Shown here in pieces: positions 1-6,154 of a stretch of DNA of 13,634 nucleotides. How positions within the stretch are numbered: the first letter of the stretch is position 1; every line of letters begins with the position of its first letter. Source of the DNA: JANQPX01 sp039197065 (GTDB lineage: Bacteria > Pseudomonadota > Alphaproteobacteria > Geminicoccales > Geminicoccaceae). The notes beneath the pieces are model-generated. The model saw only the letters and a program-made list of their open reading frames with translations, was not told where the DNA came from and made no database searches. The position numbers and the translations under genes were made by a program. The stretch is taken from the NCBI GenBank assembly GCA_039197065.1, contig JBCCUL010000060.1, forward strand, positions 1 through 13,634, written 5' to 3'.

Positions 1-422
1 GCAGATTAGCCTTGCGCCCTGGAAGTTGGGCACATATCGGCCTGCTCCCCAACGGCGTGCTGGCGACCTGCCATGCCGTCGTAACCACATTCCTGGAAAA
101 AGGGGCAAGGATGTCTTTGTGACCACGGGCCGTGAGTTGGCTCCCTCAGGAGGCCAGAGAGCTGCGTTAGCCATTTCTCGACCGCCTTATATCTGATGAG
201 ACGACTTTCGATGAGATCGATCAAGTACGATGTCATGGTGGCTCTAGATTTGTGTAGATTGAGCCCACCCCGTCTTCAGCTTCAACAGAGGCGCTTGGGG
301 CTCGACTGCGCTAGTCCTGATCCTGCTCCGGTACATGCTGTCTGGCTTTCCAGAGCCTGCTTGCGGTCCGACAGCTGGCTGCTCAAACCTGCGAAAAGGG
401 TGCCGAAAACGGGATTCGACAG
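1..422. other. Left-edge accessory DNA without a convincing complete gene
   Basis: No confident gene is visible here. Plus frame 3 is open from base 3 to a TGA at 120-122 and reads like protein (...GLLPNGVLATCHAVVTTFLEKGARMSL). It could be the last 39 codons of a gene starting left of the window, but I do not recognise the family. Plus frame 2 is also open from the edge to about base 197, so openness alone is weak evidence. ORFs of 70-80 codons on both strands lack family resemblance and good ribosome binding sites. The stretch probably belongs to the same mobile element as the gene at 752. Confidence 0.4.
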
Positions 423-568
423 GTTGGCTCCCATAACCGCCTGATATTGTTTGGCTTTCCCACCCCGACAGCACCTTGACCTCACTCTCACTACGTAAAC
501 TGTGCGAGTGAGGTCAAGGTGCTGTCGGGGTGGGATTCTGGGTGGTTCAGGCGGTTATGGGAGCCAAC
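423..568. repeat. Nested 146-bp inverted repeat (cruciform-forming palindrome)
   Basis: Two perfect inverted-repeat pairs are nested around one centre. The outer arms are 423-444 and 547-568 (22 bp). The inner arms are 458-487 and 506-535 (30 bp), and the inner helix can extend to 491/502 across one mismatch, leaving a 10-nt loop (tacgtaaact). The spacers between outer and inner arms (445-457 and 536-546) do not match each other and differ in length by 2 nt. Each outer arm contains AGGCGG, a 2-nt gap and ATGGGAGCC, so an SD-like site and start codon point outward on both sides. Each inner arm has a TTGACC hexamer pointing toward the centre. This is too long for an ordinary terminator. An origin, a transfer or recombination site, a divergent control region or a small non-autonomous element are all possible. 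Confidence 0.93.
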
Positions 569-570
569 AA

Positions 571-700
571 ACAAGGAGACAAAGACAGAAACATAGGAAA
601 AACGGAGGAGAATGGATGGGAGCTGAGTAGCGGGGAAAAGGGACAGGCAGGAACAAAAACGAGCTTCAACGGCAAAAAAGTGAGAAGGCAGGGAATAAAA
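571..700 (+). other. Purine-rich strand next to the palindrome
   Basis: By hand count only 25 of these 130 bases are pyrimidines on the plus strand, about 81% purine. The tract begins just after the right outer arm of the palindrome and runs almost to the leader of the replication-relaxation gene. Purine-biased strands can form stable RNA:DNA hybrids or triplexes, and such tracts occur at some replication or transfer origins. That role here is inference. A 48-codon frame (557-703) crosses it, opened mainly by the base bias. Confidence 0.6.
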
Positions 701-751
701 TAGGCCTCTCATTCATCTAGGAGATAGCGAAAATTCTTCGGAGGGAGAGCG

Positions 752-1363
752 ATGCGCTTGACCGAACGGGATCTGGAGCTGCTCCGATGGATCAACGGTC
801 ATGGCTTCGTAACGGCGAGGCAGGCGGCTAACTGGATGGGAACCTGTCTGCAGACGGGCCATCGACGGATGGGGCTTCTGCATCAGGGCGGCTATCTCAA
901 AAGGCAGCGGCTGTTTCACGGTGCCGAGCGAGCCTACTGGCTGTCGGCGCTAGGGCAGCAGGTCTCAGGCGATACGCTTTCATGCCCGGAGACGATCAGT
1001 CCGGCCACCTATCGCCATCATTGGATGATGGTCGATCTGGCCCATGATCTGATCACCAAGACCAAGGGGCAATTCACACCCGAGCGTCGGCTTCGCGAAC
1101 AACGGGCGATCAAGGGTGTCGGCGCCGAAGGTCACGTGCCGGACGGCCTGTTGGAGGTCAAAAGCAAGAAGCCGATCGCCATCGAGCTGGAGCTCACGCT
1201 CAAAGGCCGCGAGCGACTTGAAGGCATCGTCGAGGGCTATCTAGACCGTGACCTAAGCGCGGTCTGGTACTTTGTAACCAGCGATCGGATTCAACGCAGG
1301 CTCAACTCGATCATCGACGGCGAGCGCCTGTTCAAGATCAAGCCGTGGCAGCCGCGCTCATGA
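752..1363 (+). CDS. Replication-relaxation family protein (mobile-element winged-helix protein)
   Basis: The product is 203 aa. Residues 3-75 look like the winged helix that opens replication-relaxation (Replic_Relax) proteins: LTERDLELLRWINGHGFVTA, a recognition helix around GHRRMGLLHQGGYL, then a wing reaching AYWLSALG. The second half carries the family's nuclease-like core, with RHHWMMVDLAHDL, VPDGLLE, IAIELELTLKGRERLEGIVEGYL and a strand near VWYFVTS. The acidic E/ELE residues followed by the K/R-rich helix are typical. Known relatives sit on plasmids and integrative conjugative elements, and their biochemical role is poorly defined. The ATG at 752 has a strong site, GGAGG at 740-744, seven bases upstream. 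The gene overlaps the next one by ATGA, which suggests translational coupling. It marks the left part of the window as mobile-element DNA. Confidence 0.8.
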   Translation: MRLTERDLELLRWINGHGFVTARQAANWMGTCLQTGHRRMGLLHQGGYLKRQRLFHGAERAYWLSALGQQVSGDTLSCPETISPATYRHHWMMVDLAHDLITKTKGQFTPERRLREQRAIKGVGAEGHVPDGLLEVKSKKPIAIELELTLKGRERLEGIVEGYLDRDLSAVWYFVTSDRIQRRLNSIIDGERLFKIKPWQPRS

Positions 1364-1620
1364 GCGTCAGCGCCAAGAAAGACGAGCAGCTGATGGTCGT
1401 GATGGCCGTGCTCTGGATTCTCGGTTCCATGGCGATGCTCGGGCCGGTCGGACTGACCGCCGCCACAATCGTCTTTGTCGCCGCCATGCTTTCCGGCCTG
1501 CATTTGATTGGAGGCATCATCATCAGCGCCGCTGGCGCCGGGCTGGGTTTCATCCTGTGGCGGAGTCATGGCTGGTTCACCGAGCCGCTGCATGCCATGG
1601 CGGAGATCTATCGCGCATAG
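1360..1620 (+). CDS. Small integral membrane protein coupled to the replication-relaxation gene
   Basis: The product is 86 aa from the ATG at 1360, whose ATGA overlaps the stop codon of the upstream gene; this overlap is why I prefer it to the in-frame ATG at 1345. After a short charged N-terminus (MSVSAKKDEQ) there are hydrophobic stretches at about residues 11-28, 30-46 and 47-67, giving two or three membrane helices. A short polar tail WRSHGWFTEPLHAMAEIYRA follows. I do not recognise the family. The coupling implies that the membrane protein and the DNA-binding protein are made together, as in conjugation or maintenance modules, but that is inference. The same frame stays mostly open downstream after the TAG, interrupted by a TGA at 1666-1668. 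Confidence 0.65.
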   Translation: MSVSAKKDEQLMVVMAVLWILGSMAMLGPVGLTAATIVFVAAMLSGLHLIGGIIISAAGAGLGFILWRSHGWFTEPLHAMAEIYRA

Positions 1621-2274
1621 CGGCAACTCACTATCTTCAATGACGACGCTGCTGTCGCTGCTGAGTGAGCCACCAAGCGACAGCTCGCTATCGTTATCGA
1701 AGCGATGGAAGCGCAGCTGGCGACGGCAAGCGATACGCAACAATCTGCGAAGACATCGTTCGCCGTCTCATCCAACTACCCCGCCAGCGTCGAAGAGAAC
1801 GAAGCAATCAGCAGCGACAGTTGGCTGTCCCCCAGCAGACCATATCAGAGACAGCCATCAAAGTGACAGAAACGGAGTCAAAGCTCACTGACGACTTGCG
1901 CTTCGGCGCGGCATACGCGACAGCGAAGGGCGAGCTTGCTGACTGTCAAATCTGCCTATATCAGATTACCGGATGTCAACGTGGCCATACCAGCAATCTG
2001 GAATATCTCCTATTCAGGGCAAACCAAATCGTTCCGCTTTTAAACTGGCTTAACCGAAATCTCGGTCGCGCTGTCATCATCGACGATCTAACCGACGATC
2101 ATCTGTGCTTCATTTGTGGCTGTCTTTTCTCAAACAATGGCATGTGCATTGCCCTGCTCGGCTATCAACAGAACCGCAATCGAACACCTGGACTCATTGT
2201 GCCCCATGTGTGCCCCAATTACGAAAATGCCAATTTTGGAGAAGGTTGGAAGGCAGTTAACCTGCTGAAAAGAT
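1621..2274. other. Decayed-looking element end between membrane-protein gene and tRNA-Asn
   Basis: No convincing gene is present. In the frame of the preceding gene the sequence reads RQLTIFNDDAAVAAE, a TGA, then RQLAIVIEAMEAQLATASD... to another TGA at 1864-1866, as if a longer C-terminal region had been lost. A 224-codon frame from a GTG at 1665 runs into the tRNA-Asn gene and has no family look, so it is not called. The sequence is visibly more AT-rich than the flanking core DNA after about 1870, which fits foreign or degenerate DNA. The last 80 bases hold the TGTGCCCCA repeats listed separately. Confidence 0.5.
2198..2217 (+). repeat. Two direct copies of TGTGCCCCA, 11 bp apart, near the tRNA 3' end
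   Basis: TGTGCCCCA occurs at 2198-2206 and 2209-2217. The 11-bp period places both copies on the same face of the helix, as expected for two protein monomers. They lie 57-77 bp from the 3' end of tRNA-Asn, where an integrase or excisionase would bind if that end is an attachment site. The sequence shows the repeats; the binding role is inferred. Confidence 0.5.
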
Positions 2275-2350
<76 letters not shown>

Positions 2351-2476
2351 ACATCTGATAACGATGCTATAGCAGAGAGCCGCCTCGAGAAACAAGTCCG
2401 GAATCTCGTTACCGGCCGCAAATCGAAGACGTGGTCTCTCCGGCGCAGTCTGAACTTCAGATCATGTGATTTTGTT

Positions 2477-2550
2477 TGGAGGCCGGAGGCGGAATCGAAC
2501 CGCCGATGGAGGATTTGCAGTCCCCTGCATTACCACTTTGCTACCCGGCC
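2477..2550 (-). tRNA. tRNA-Cys (anticodon GCA)
   Basis: This is a complete 74-nt minus-strand tRNA. The acceptor stem GGCCGGG pairs with TCCGGCC, with one G-T pair at the base. The discriminator is T, the U73 identity element of cysteine tRNAs, followed by an encoded CCA. The anticodon loop CTGCAAA contains GCA at complement 2516-2518, and the T-loop is TTCGATT. The 126-bp spacer to tRNA-Asn shows no other gene. Confidence 0.97.
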
Positions 2551-2566
2551 ACCTTGAATGTCGCAG

Positions 2567-2595
2567 AGCCTATCCGGCTGATCCCCGATGGTCAA
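2567..2595 (-). promoter_or_regulatory. Probable sigma-70-type promoter for the tRNA-Cys/tRNA-Asn unit
   Basis: On the minus strand TTGACC (complement 2590-2595) and TAGGCT (complement 2567-2572) are separated by exactly 17 bp. The mature tRNA-Cys 5' end follows 16 bases after the -10 hexamer. Position and spacing are right for a housekeeping tRNA promoter. Confidence 0.65.
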
Positions 2596-2640
2596 CGTCT
2601 CTCGGTAAGCAGCCATCGACACCGCTGACGGCGACATCGA

Positions 2641-2669
2641 TTGCTCCCGCCAATCGAACTGTCTATAGT
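2641..2669 (+). promoter_or_regulatory. Probable promoter for the pcm-like gene
   Basis: TTGCTC (2641-2646) and TATAGT (2664-2669) are separated by 17 bp, about 70 bp upstream of the methyltransferase ATG. It is divergent from the tRNA promoter, so the 2551-2741 gap reads as a divergent control region. Confidence 0.5.
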
Positions 2670-2741
2670 CCGTCTGGTCTCAAATTTGCGGTCTCCAAGC
2701 CGGCATGCTGGCCTGGATGCGACATCTCGAAGAGCGCAGCC

Positions 2742-3395
2742 ATGAACACCGTTCAAGCTAGAACCAACATGGTCGACAACCAGCTCCGAACCAATCGGGT
2801 CGACCATCCGGATGTCCTGGAAGCCATGGGCTCCGTGCCGCGCGAACTCTTCCTGCCGAAGTCGCTCCACGGCGTCGCCTATGCCGATGAGGATCTGCAC
2901 CTGCCCGACGGCCAGTTTCTGATAGAGCCGCTGGTGTTCGCGCGCATGCTGCAGGCTGCGTCAATCGATAAGAACGACATCGCGCTCGTGGTCGGCTGTG
3001 ACACCGGCTACTCGGCGGCCGTCACCTCGAAGCTCGCCGCCACGGTCATTTTCGTTCAGCAGAGCGATGAAGGTGCAGGACGCATTCAGCCGATCTTCGA
3101 TCAGCTCGAAGCCGACAACGTCGTGACGTCGGTGCGCGCAGATCCGGCCGGCGGCGATCCCGACCAGGCGCCGTTCGACATCATCATCGTCATCGGCGCC
3201 ATCGACATGGTTCCCCAGACGCTGACCGATCAGCTCAATGATGATGGACGGCTGGTGGCGATCGAAGGGCGCGGGCGCGTCGGCAAGGGCACGCTTCTTA
3301 CCAAGGTTCACGGATCGGTGGCGCGCAACACATTGTTCGATGCCGGCGTTCCGGATTTGAAAGGCGTGCAACAAGACGTGGACTTCGCCTTTTGA
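2742..3395 (+). CDS. pcm: Protein-L-isoaspartate O-methyltransferase family protein
   Basis: The product is 217 aa, close to the usual family length. The N-terminus ARTNMVDNQLRTNRV...VLEAMGSVPRELFLP is the hallmark opening of this family. SAM-binding motif I is at residues 83-90 (VVGCDTGY), followed by SAAVTSKLAATVIFV. FDIIIVIGAIDMVP and LNDDGRLVAI match the later methyltransferase motifs. True Pcm uses SAM to methylate isoaspartyl residues in damaged cytosolic proteins. Two points are unusual: the acidic residue normally ending strand 2 is Gln (VQQS, residues 105-108), and the substrate loop reads DGQFLIEPLVFARML rather than the ISQP type. The second is common in the divergent alphaproteobacterial clade. 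The start at 2742 keeps the conserved N-terminus, although the open frame runs further upstream through the tRNA-Cys gene. It is followed by the tolC-like gene, a common alphaproteobacterial arrangement. Confidence 0.82.
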   Translation: MNTVQARTNMVDNQLRTNRVDHPDVLEAMGSVPRELFLPKSLHGVAYADEDLHLPDGQFLIEPLVFARMLQAASIDKNDIALVVGCDTGYSAAVTSKLAATVIFVQQSDEGAGRIQPIFDQLEADNVVTSVRADPAGGDPDQAPFDIIIVIGAIDMVPQTLTDQLNDDGRLVAIEGRGRVGKGTLLTKVHGSVARNTLFDAGVPDLKGVQQDVDFAF

Positions 3396-3427
3396 CTTCC
3401 CAACAGAATCGATCCAAGCGAGACGGC

Positions 3428-3446
3428 GTTCTCTTTTTAGGAGAAC
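3428..3446 (+). other. Small inverted repeat downstream of the pcm-like gene
   Basis: GTTCTC (3428-3433) pairs with GAGAAC (3441-3446) around a 7-nt T-rich loop, about 30 bp after the stop codon. The stem is AT-containing and no T-run follows, so it is at best a weak terminator. No gene is seen in the rest of the 242-bp gap before the tolC-like gene. Confidence 0.3.
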
Positions 3447-3637
3447 AGACCTCTCGATTTCGTGGTCCGAGACCGCTCGTTTCTTCCCATATGGCGATAG
3501 AAGAAATTCAACCATCTGGCATCGCACGAATAACTGATGTAGAAGGCAGCATAGCGTTTACAGTCAGGCAGCCGACATGATGCTGATGTGGCCGTGATCG
3601 TGTTTGGTGTTCTGTCCTCGATCCGCTGGAGTTCCTT

Positions 3638-5044
3638 GTGATCAGCGCACGCCCTCGAACAGCTCTCACCTGCCCTCCTGTTCTCTCGCCCATCACGGCC
3701 TTCTTGGGGATCAGCATCGCGCTCACCGCCCCGATGGCCACGCAGGCGCAAACACTCGAAGAAGCGCTGGCTTCGGCCTATTTGAGCAACCCGGAGATCG
3801 AGGCCCAGCGCGCAGCTGTTCGAGCGACGGACGAACTGGTTTCCCAGGCGCTCAGCGGCTGGCGCCCGACGCTGCAGATCACATCGAATGCCAGCATCTC
3901 CGACATCAAAAGCGCAGCCGGCGAGGGCAGCGTCGAATCAACGTCGAATTCGCTGACGATCGATCAGAATATCTATGAAGGCGGCGCGACGGTCGCCAAT
4001 ACCCGCCGAGCCGAGCGCCTGGTGCGCGTCGAGCGGGCCCGTCTGACGACCGTCGAGCAGGATGTGCTGCTGCGCGCGGCCACAGCCTACACCACCTTGA
4101 TCAACGACCTGGCGGTGCTGGAGCTCGCGGTGCAGAACGAAAATCGCCTTAGGCGGCAGCTTAGGGCGACGCGCGACCGTTTCGAGGTCGGTGAGGTGAC
4201 GCGCACCGATGTGGCACAGGCCGATGCACGGGTCGCAGGCGCGATTTCCGAGCGGGTGCGCGCCGCCGGTACGATCGAAGCATCGCGCGCCGCCTTCCGC
4301 AATGTGATCAATCTGGAGCCGGAAAGCCTGATTCCGCCCGATCCGTTGAAGAATTTACCGGCCAGTGAAGCCGAGGCGCAGCAGCAGGCAGAATCGTTAA
4401 ATCCCAGCATTTTGGCCGCAGAGTTTAATCTTGCGGCTGCAAAAGAAGATGTCAGTGTTGCCGAAAGTGCCCTCTATCCACGTCTTTCCGTCAATGGCGA
4501 ATTGAACTATACCGATGAGCCCAGTCTGTCTGTGCCCTGGCAACGGGTGGCATCGATCGCCGCGACCTTGGCGGTCCCGCTCTACCAAGGAGGGGGTGAA
4601 TATGCGCAGATCAGGCAGAGCAAACAGACGGTTCAGCAGCGACGAGCCGATCTCGATTCGGTCTTGCGCAGCGTGCGTGAGGAGGTGACAGCCGCGTGGC
4701 AGGCTTTGGTAACGGCACGGTCCAGTATCGAATCGATTACCGAGCAAGTGCGCGCCGCGGAGATCGCTCTGGATGGATCGCGTCAGGAAGCTCTGGTTGG
4801 ACAACGGACGACTTTGGATGTGCTTGATCAGGAAAACGATCTGTTCCAGGCCGAGGTGGACCTGGTGAGCGCGCAAAGAGATGAGATTGTCGCCAGTTAT
4901 CGGCTCAAGGCCGCCGTAGGCGCGCTTCGAGCAAAGGACATCGACCTGGCGGTCGAGCCCTACGATGTAGAAGCTAATTATAAAGACGTTCGCAGTCGGT
5001 GGTTTGGTTTAGGAAACGATCTGAGCAACGAGCACCAGGATTGA
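3638..5044 (+). CDS. tolC: TolC family outer membrane protein (type I secretion/efflux channel)
   Basis: The product is 468 aa, the usual TolC-family size. The GTG start at 3638 has GGAG at 3628-3631, six bases upstream. Residues 1-37 form a signal peptide with a hydrophobic core (ITAFLGISIALTAPMA) and probable cleavage after TQA. The mature protein shows the two-fold OEP repeat. Repeat 1 starts at LEEALASAYLSNPEIEAQRA and contains SLTIDQNIYEGG and RDRFEVGEVTRTDVAQADAR. Repeat 2 contains LNPSILAAEFNLAAAKEDV, LYPRLSVNGELNY, LAVPLYQGGGEYAQIRQS and RQEALVGQRTTLDVLDQEND. These are the coiled-coil and strand signatures of trimeric outer-membrane channels that join inner-membrane ABC or RND pumps through periplasmic adaptors. 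No pump or adaptor gene is nearby, so it probably serves partners encoded elsewhere. Confidence 0.92.
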   Translation: MISARPRTALTCPPVLSPITAFLGISIALTAPMATQAQTLEEALASAYLSNPEIEAQRAAVRATDELVSQALSGWRPTLQITSNASISDIKSAAGEGSVESTSNSLTIDQNIYEGGATVANTRRAERLVRVERARLTTVEQDVLLRAATAYTTLINDLAVLELAVQNENRLRRQLRATRDRFEVGEVTRTDVAQADARVAGAISERVRAAGTIEASRAAFRNVINLEPESLIPPDPLKNLPASEAEAQQQAESLNPSILAAEFNLAAAKEDVSVAESALYPRLSVNGELNYTDEPSLSVPWQRVASIAATLAVPLYQGGGEYAQIRQSKQTVQQRRADLDSVLRSVREEVTAAWQALVTARSSIESITEQVRAAEIALDGSRQEALVGQRTTLDVLDQENDLFQAEVDLVSAQRDEIVASYRLKAAVGALRAKDIDLAVEPYDVEANYKDVRSRWFGLGNDLSNEHQD

Positions 5045-5123
5045 TGGTCAGTTTCCCGGAAAGACAACGGTCGAAAGGCCGCTTGAATAAACGCCGGGAC
5101 GAGACTCCCAGGGGGAGAAAAAT

Positions 5124-5909
5124 GTGAATACACAGCCGAAAGACCAAGAGCCGTCCATGGAGGAGATCCTGTCGTCGATACGACGGATCATCGCGGACGA
5201 AGAGAGTGAAGATACGAAGCCGGATGATGACAGGGCCGTAGCCGCCGATACAGAAGCTGGCGCTCTCGAGACTCTTGAAGTGCTTGATGACGACGATAAT
5301 GACGACGACGACGATGATGGCGGTGATGTACTCGAGCTGACATCGGTCGTCGAGGAGGGCCGCCCGGCCGCTGAGCCTGCTGACGTCGACGATGAGCCGG
5401 CCGAAGATCTGTCATCACACGCCCCCCTCGAACTCGTCGACGACACGGTCGACGATGATGACATCGAAGTTTCCGAGATCGACGATTTGACAGAGGTGAC
5501 CGATCTCGCCGATGACGACCTCATCGAAACCCATGACGATCTTCCGGAGATCGACGAGGCGCTTTTGAGCGTCGAGGACGATCAGGACGAGATCGAAGTA
5601 GTTGAGACGATTATCAGTCAGGAGGACGAACCAGCCGTGAGCACGAAAAAGGCCGAGACAGAAACCCTTCTTTCCACCGGCACTGCCAGCACGACCACCG
5701 GCGCTTTTGCCAAGCTGTCCAAGGCATTCCGCCCAACGCCCGTCGAAGAGTCCGTCGCCGATGGCGCCGGTCGGACCGTCGAGCAATTCATCGAAGACAT
5801 GGCGAGGCCCATGCTTAAGGAATGGCTTGACGAAAACATGCCGGCGATCGTCGAGCGTCTCGTGCAGAAAGAGATCCAGAAAATCGCGCGTCGCGCCGAG
5901 CTTCTCTAG
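5124..5909 (+). CDS. popZ: PopZ-like polar organising protein (DUF2497 family) with long acidic linker
   Basis: The product is 261 aa. The start is GTG at 5124, with GGGGGAG at 5111-5117 as ribosome binding site. The N-terminal motif PSMEEILSSIRRIIADEE (residues 11-28) is the short helix that binds client proteins in PopZ. The C-terminal motif (TVEQFIEDMARPMLKEWLDE, then MPAIVERLVQKEIQKIAR) is the oligomerisation region. In Caulobacter PopZ forms polar condensates that anchor ParB-bound centromeres and recruit regulators; the same role is inferred here. Between the ends lies an unusually long Asp/Glu/Thr-rich, presumably disordered linker, including DDDDNDDDDDD at residues 55-65. Caulobacter PopZ is about 177 aa, so this linker is clearly extended. 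The position between a tolC-like gene and valS fits conserved alphaproteobacterial order. Confidence 0.88.
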   Translation: MNTQPKDQEPSMEEILSSIRRIIADEESEDTKPDDDRAVAADTEAGALETLEVLDDDDNDDDDDDGGDVLELTSVVEEGRPAAEPADVDDEPAEDLSSHAPLELVDDTVDDDDIEVSEIDDLTEVTDLADDDLIETHDDLPEIDEALLSVEDDQDEIEVVETIISQEDEPAVSTKKAETETLLSTGTASTTTGAFAKLSKAFRPTPVEESVADGAGRTVEQFIEDMARPMLKEWLDENMPAIVERLVQKEIQKIARRAELL

Positions 5910-6042
5910 AAGCCTCGAGGTAGATCACGTTTTCTATTTCGGGAGCGCCTGAGCGGGCCTCCCAGCCTTTCTCCTGCACTTTGATCAGAGAGACTAGGCC
6001 GTCGACGGCAGCCTGACTCTTTATGTAGATTACAGCCCTCCT

Positions 6043-6058
6043 CGACATCGGAATGTCG
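6043..6058 (+). other. Tetraloop hairpin upstream of valS
   Basis: CGACAT (6043-6048) pairs perfectly with ATGTCG (6053-6058) around a CGGA tetraloop. It lies just upstream of the candidate valS promoter in the 245-bp gap that follows popZ. No T-run follows. It may be a weak terminator or a protein-binding site. A 12-bp perfect palindrome GCCGTCGACGGC lies at 5998-6009 in the same gap. Confidence 0.3.
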
Positions 6059-6068
6059 CCCTGTCCGC

Positions 6069-6097
6069 TTGCCCGATGAGCCGATTTCCCCTATAGC
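6069..6097 (+). promoter_or_regulatory. Candidate promoter for valS
   Basis: TTGCCC (6069-6074) and TATAGC (6092-6097) are separated by 17 bp and would give a leader of about 50 nt before the valS ATG at 6155. It is the best promoter-like match in the popZ-valS gap. Confidence 0.45.
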
Positions 6098-6154
6098 CCT
6101 TGATCGGCGCGCGCCTGTGCCGATTTCACGTCAGATTATCGGGGTGGTTCAGCA

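Noticed and set aside
423..568. Intrinsic terminator or insertion-sequence ends
   Set aside because: The palindrome is far too long and symmetric for a terminator and has no T-run. No transposase frame lies between the arms and no target duplication was seen, so neither label fits.
2466..2741. Upstream extension of the methyltransferase frame
   Set aside because: It would translate tRNA-Cys and the divergent promoters. The conserved family N-terminus begins at 2742.
2961..3527. 188-codon minus-strand frame over the pcm-like gene
   Set aside because: Shadow of a gene with clear SAM methyltransferase motifs.
3392..3580. 62-codon plus frame between the pcm-like and tolC-like genes
   Set aside because: It starts inside the preceding stop region on a TTG, with no ribosome site and no recognisable content.
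5048..5524. Ser-rich 158-codon minus-strand frame
   Set aside because: The serine runs are only the complement of GAC/GAT aspartate codons in the popZ linker.
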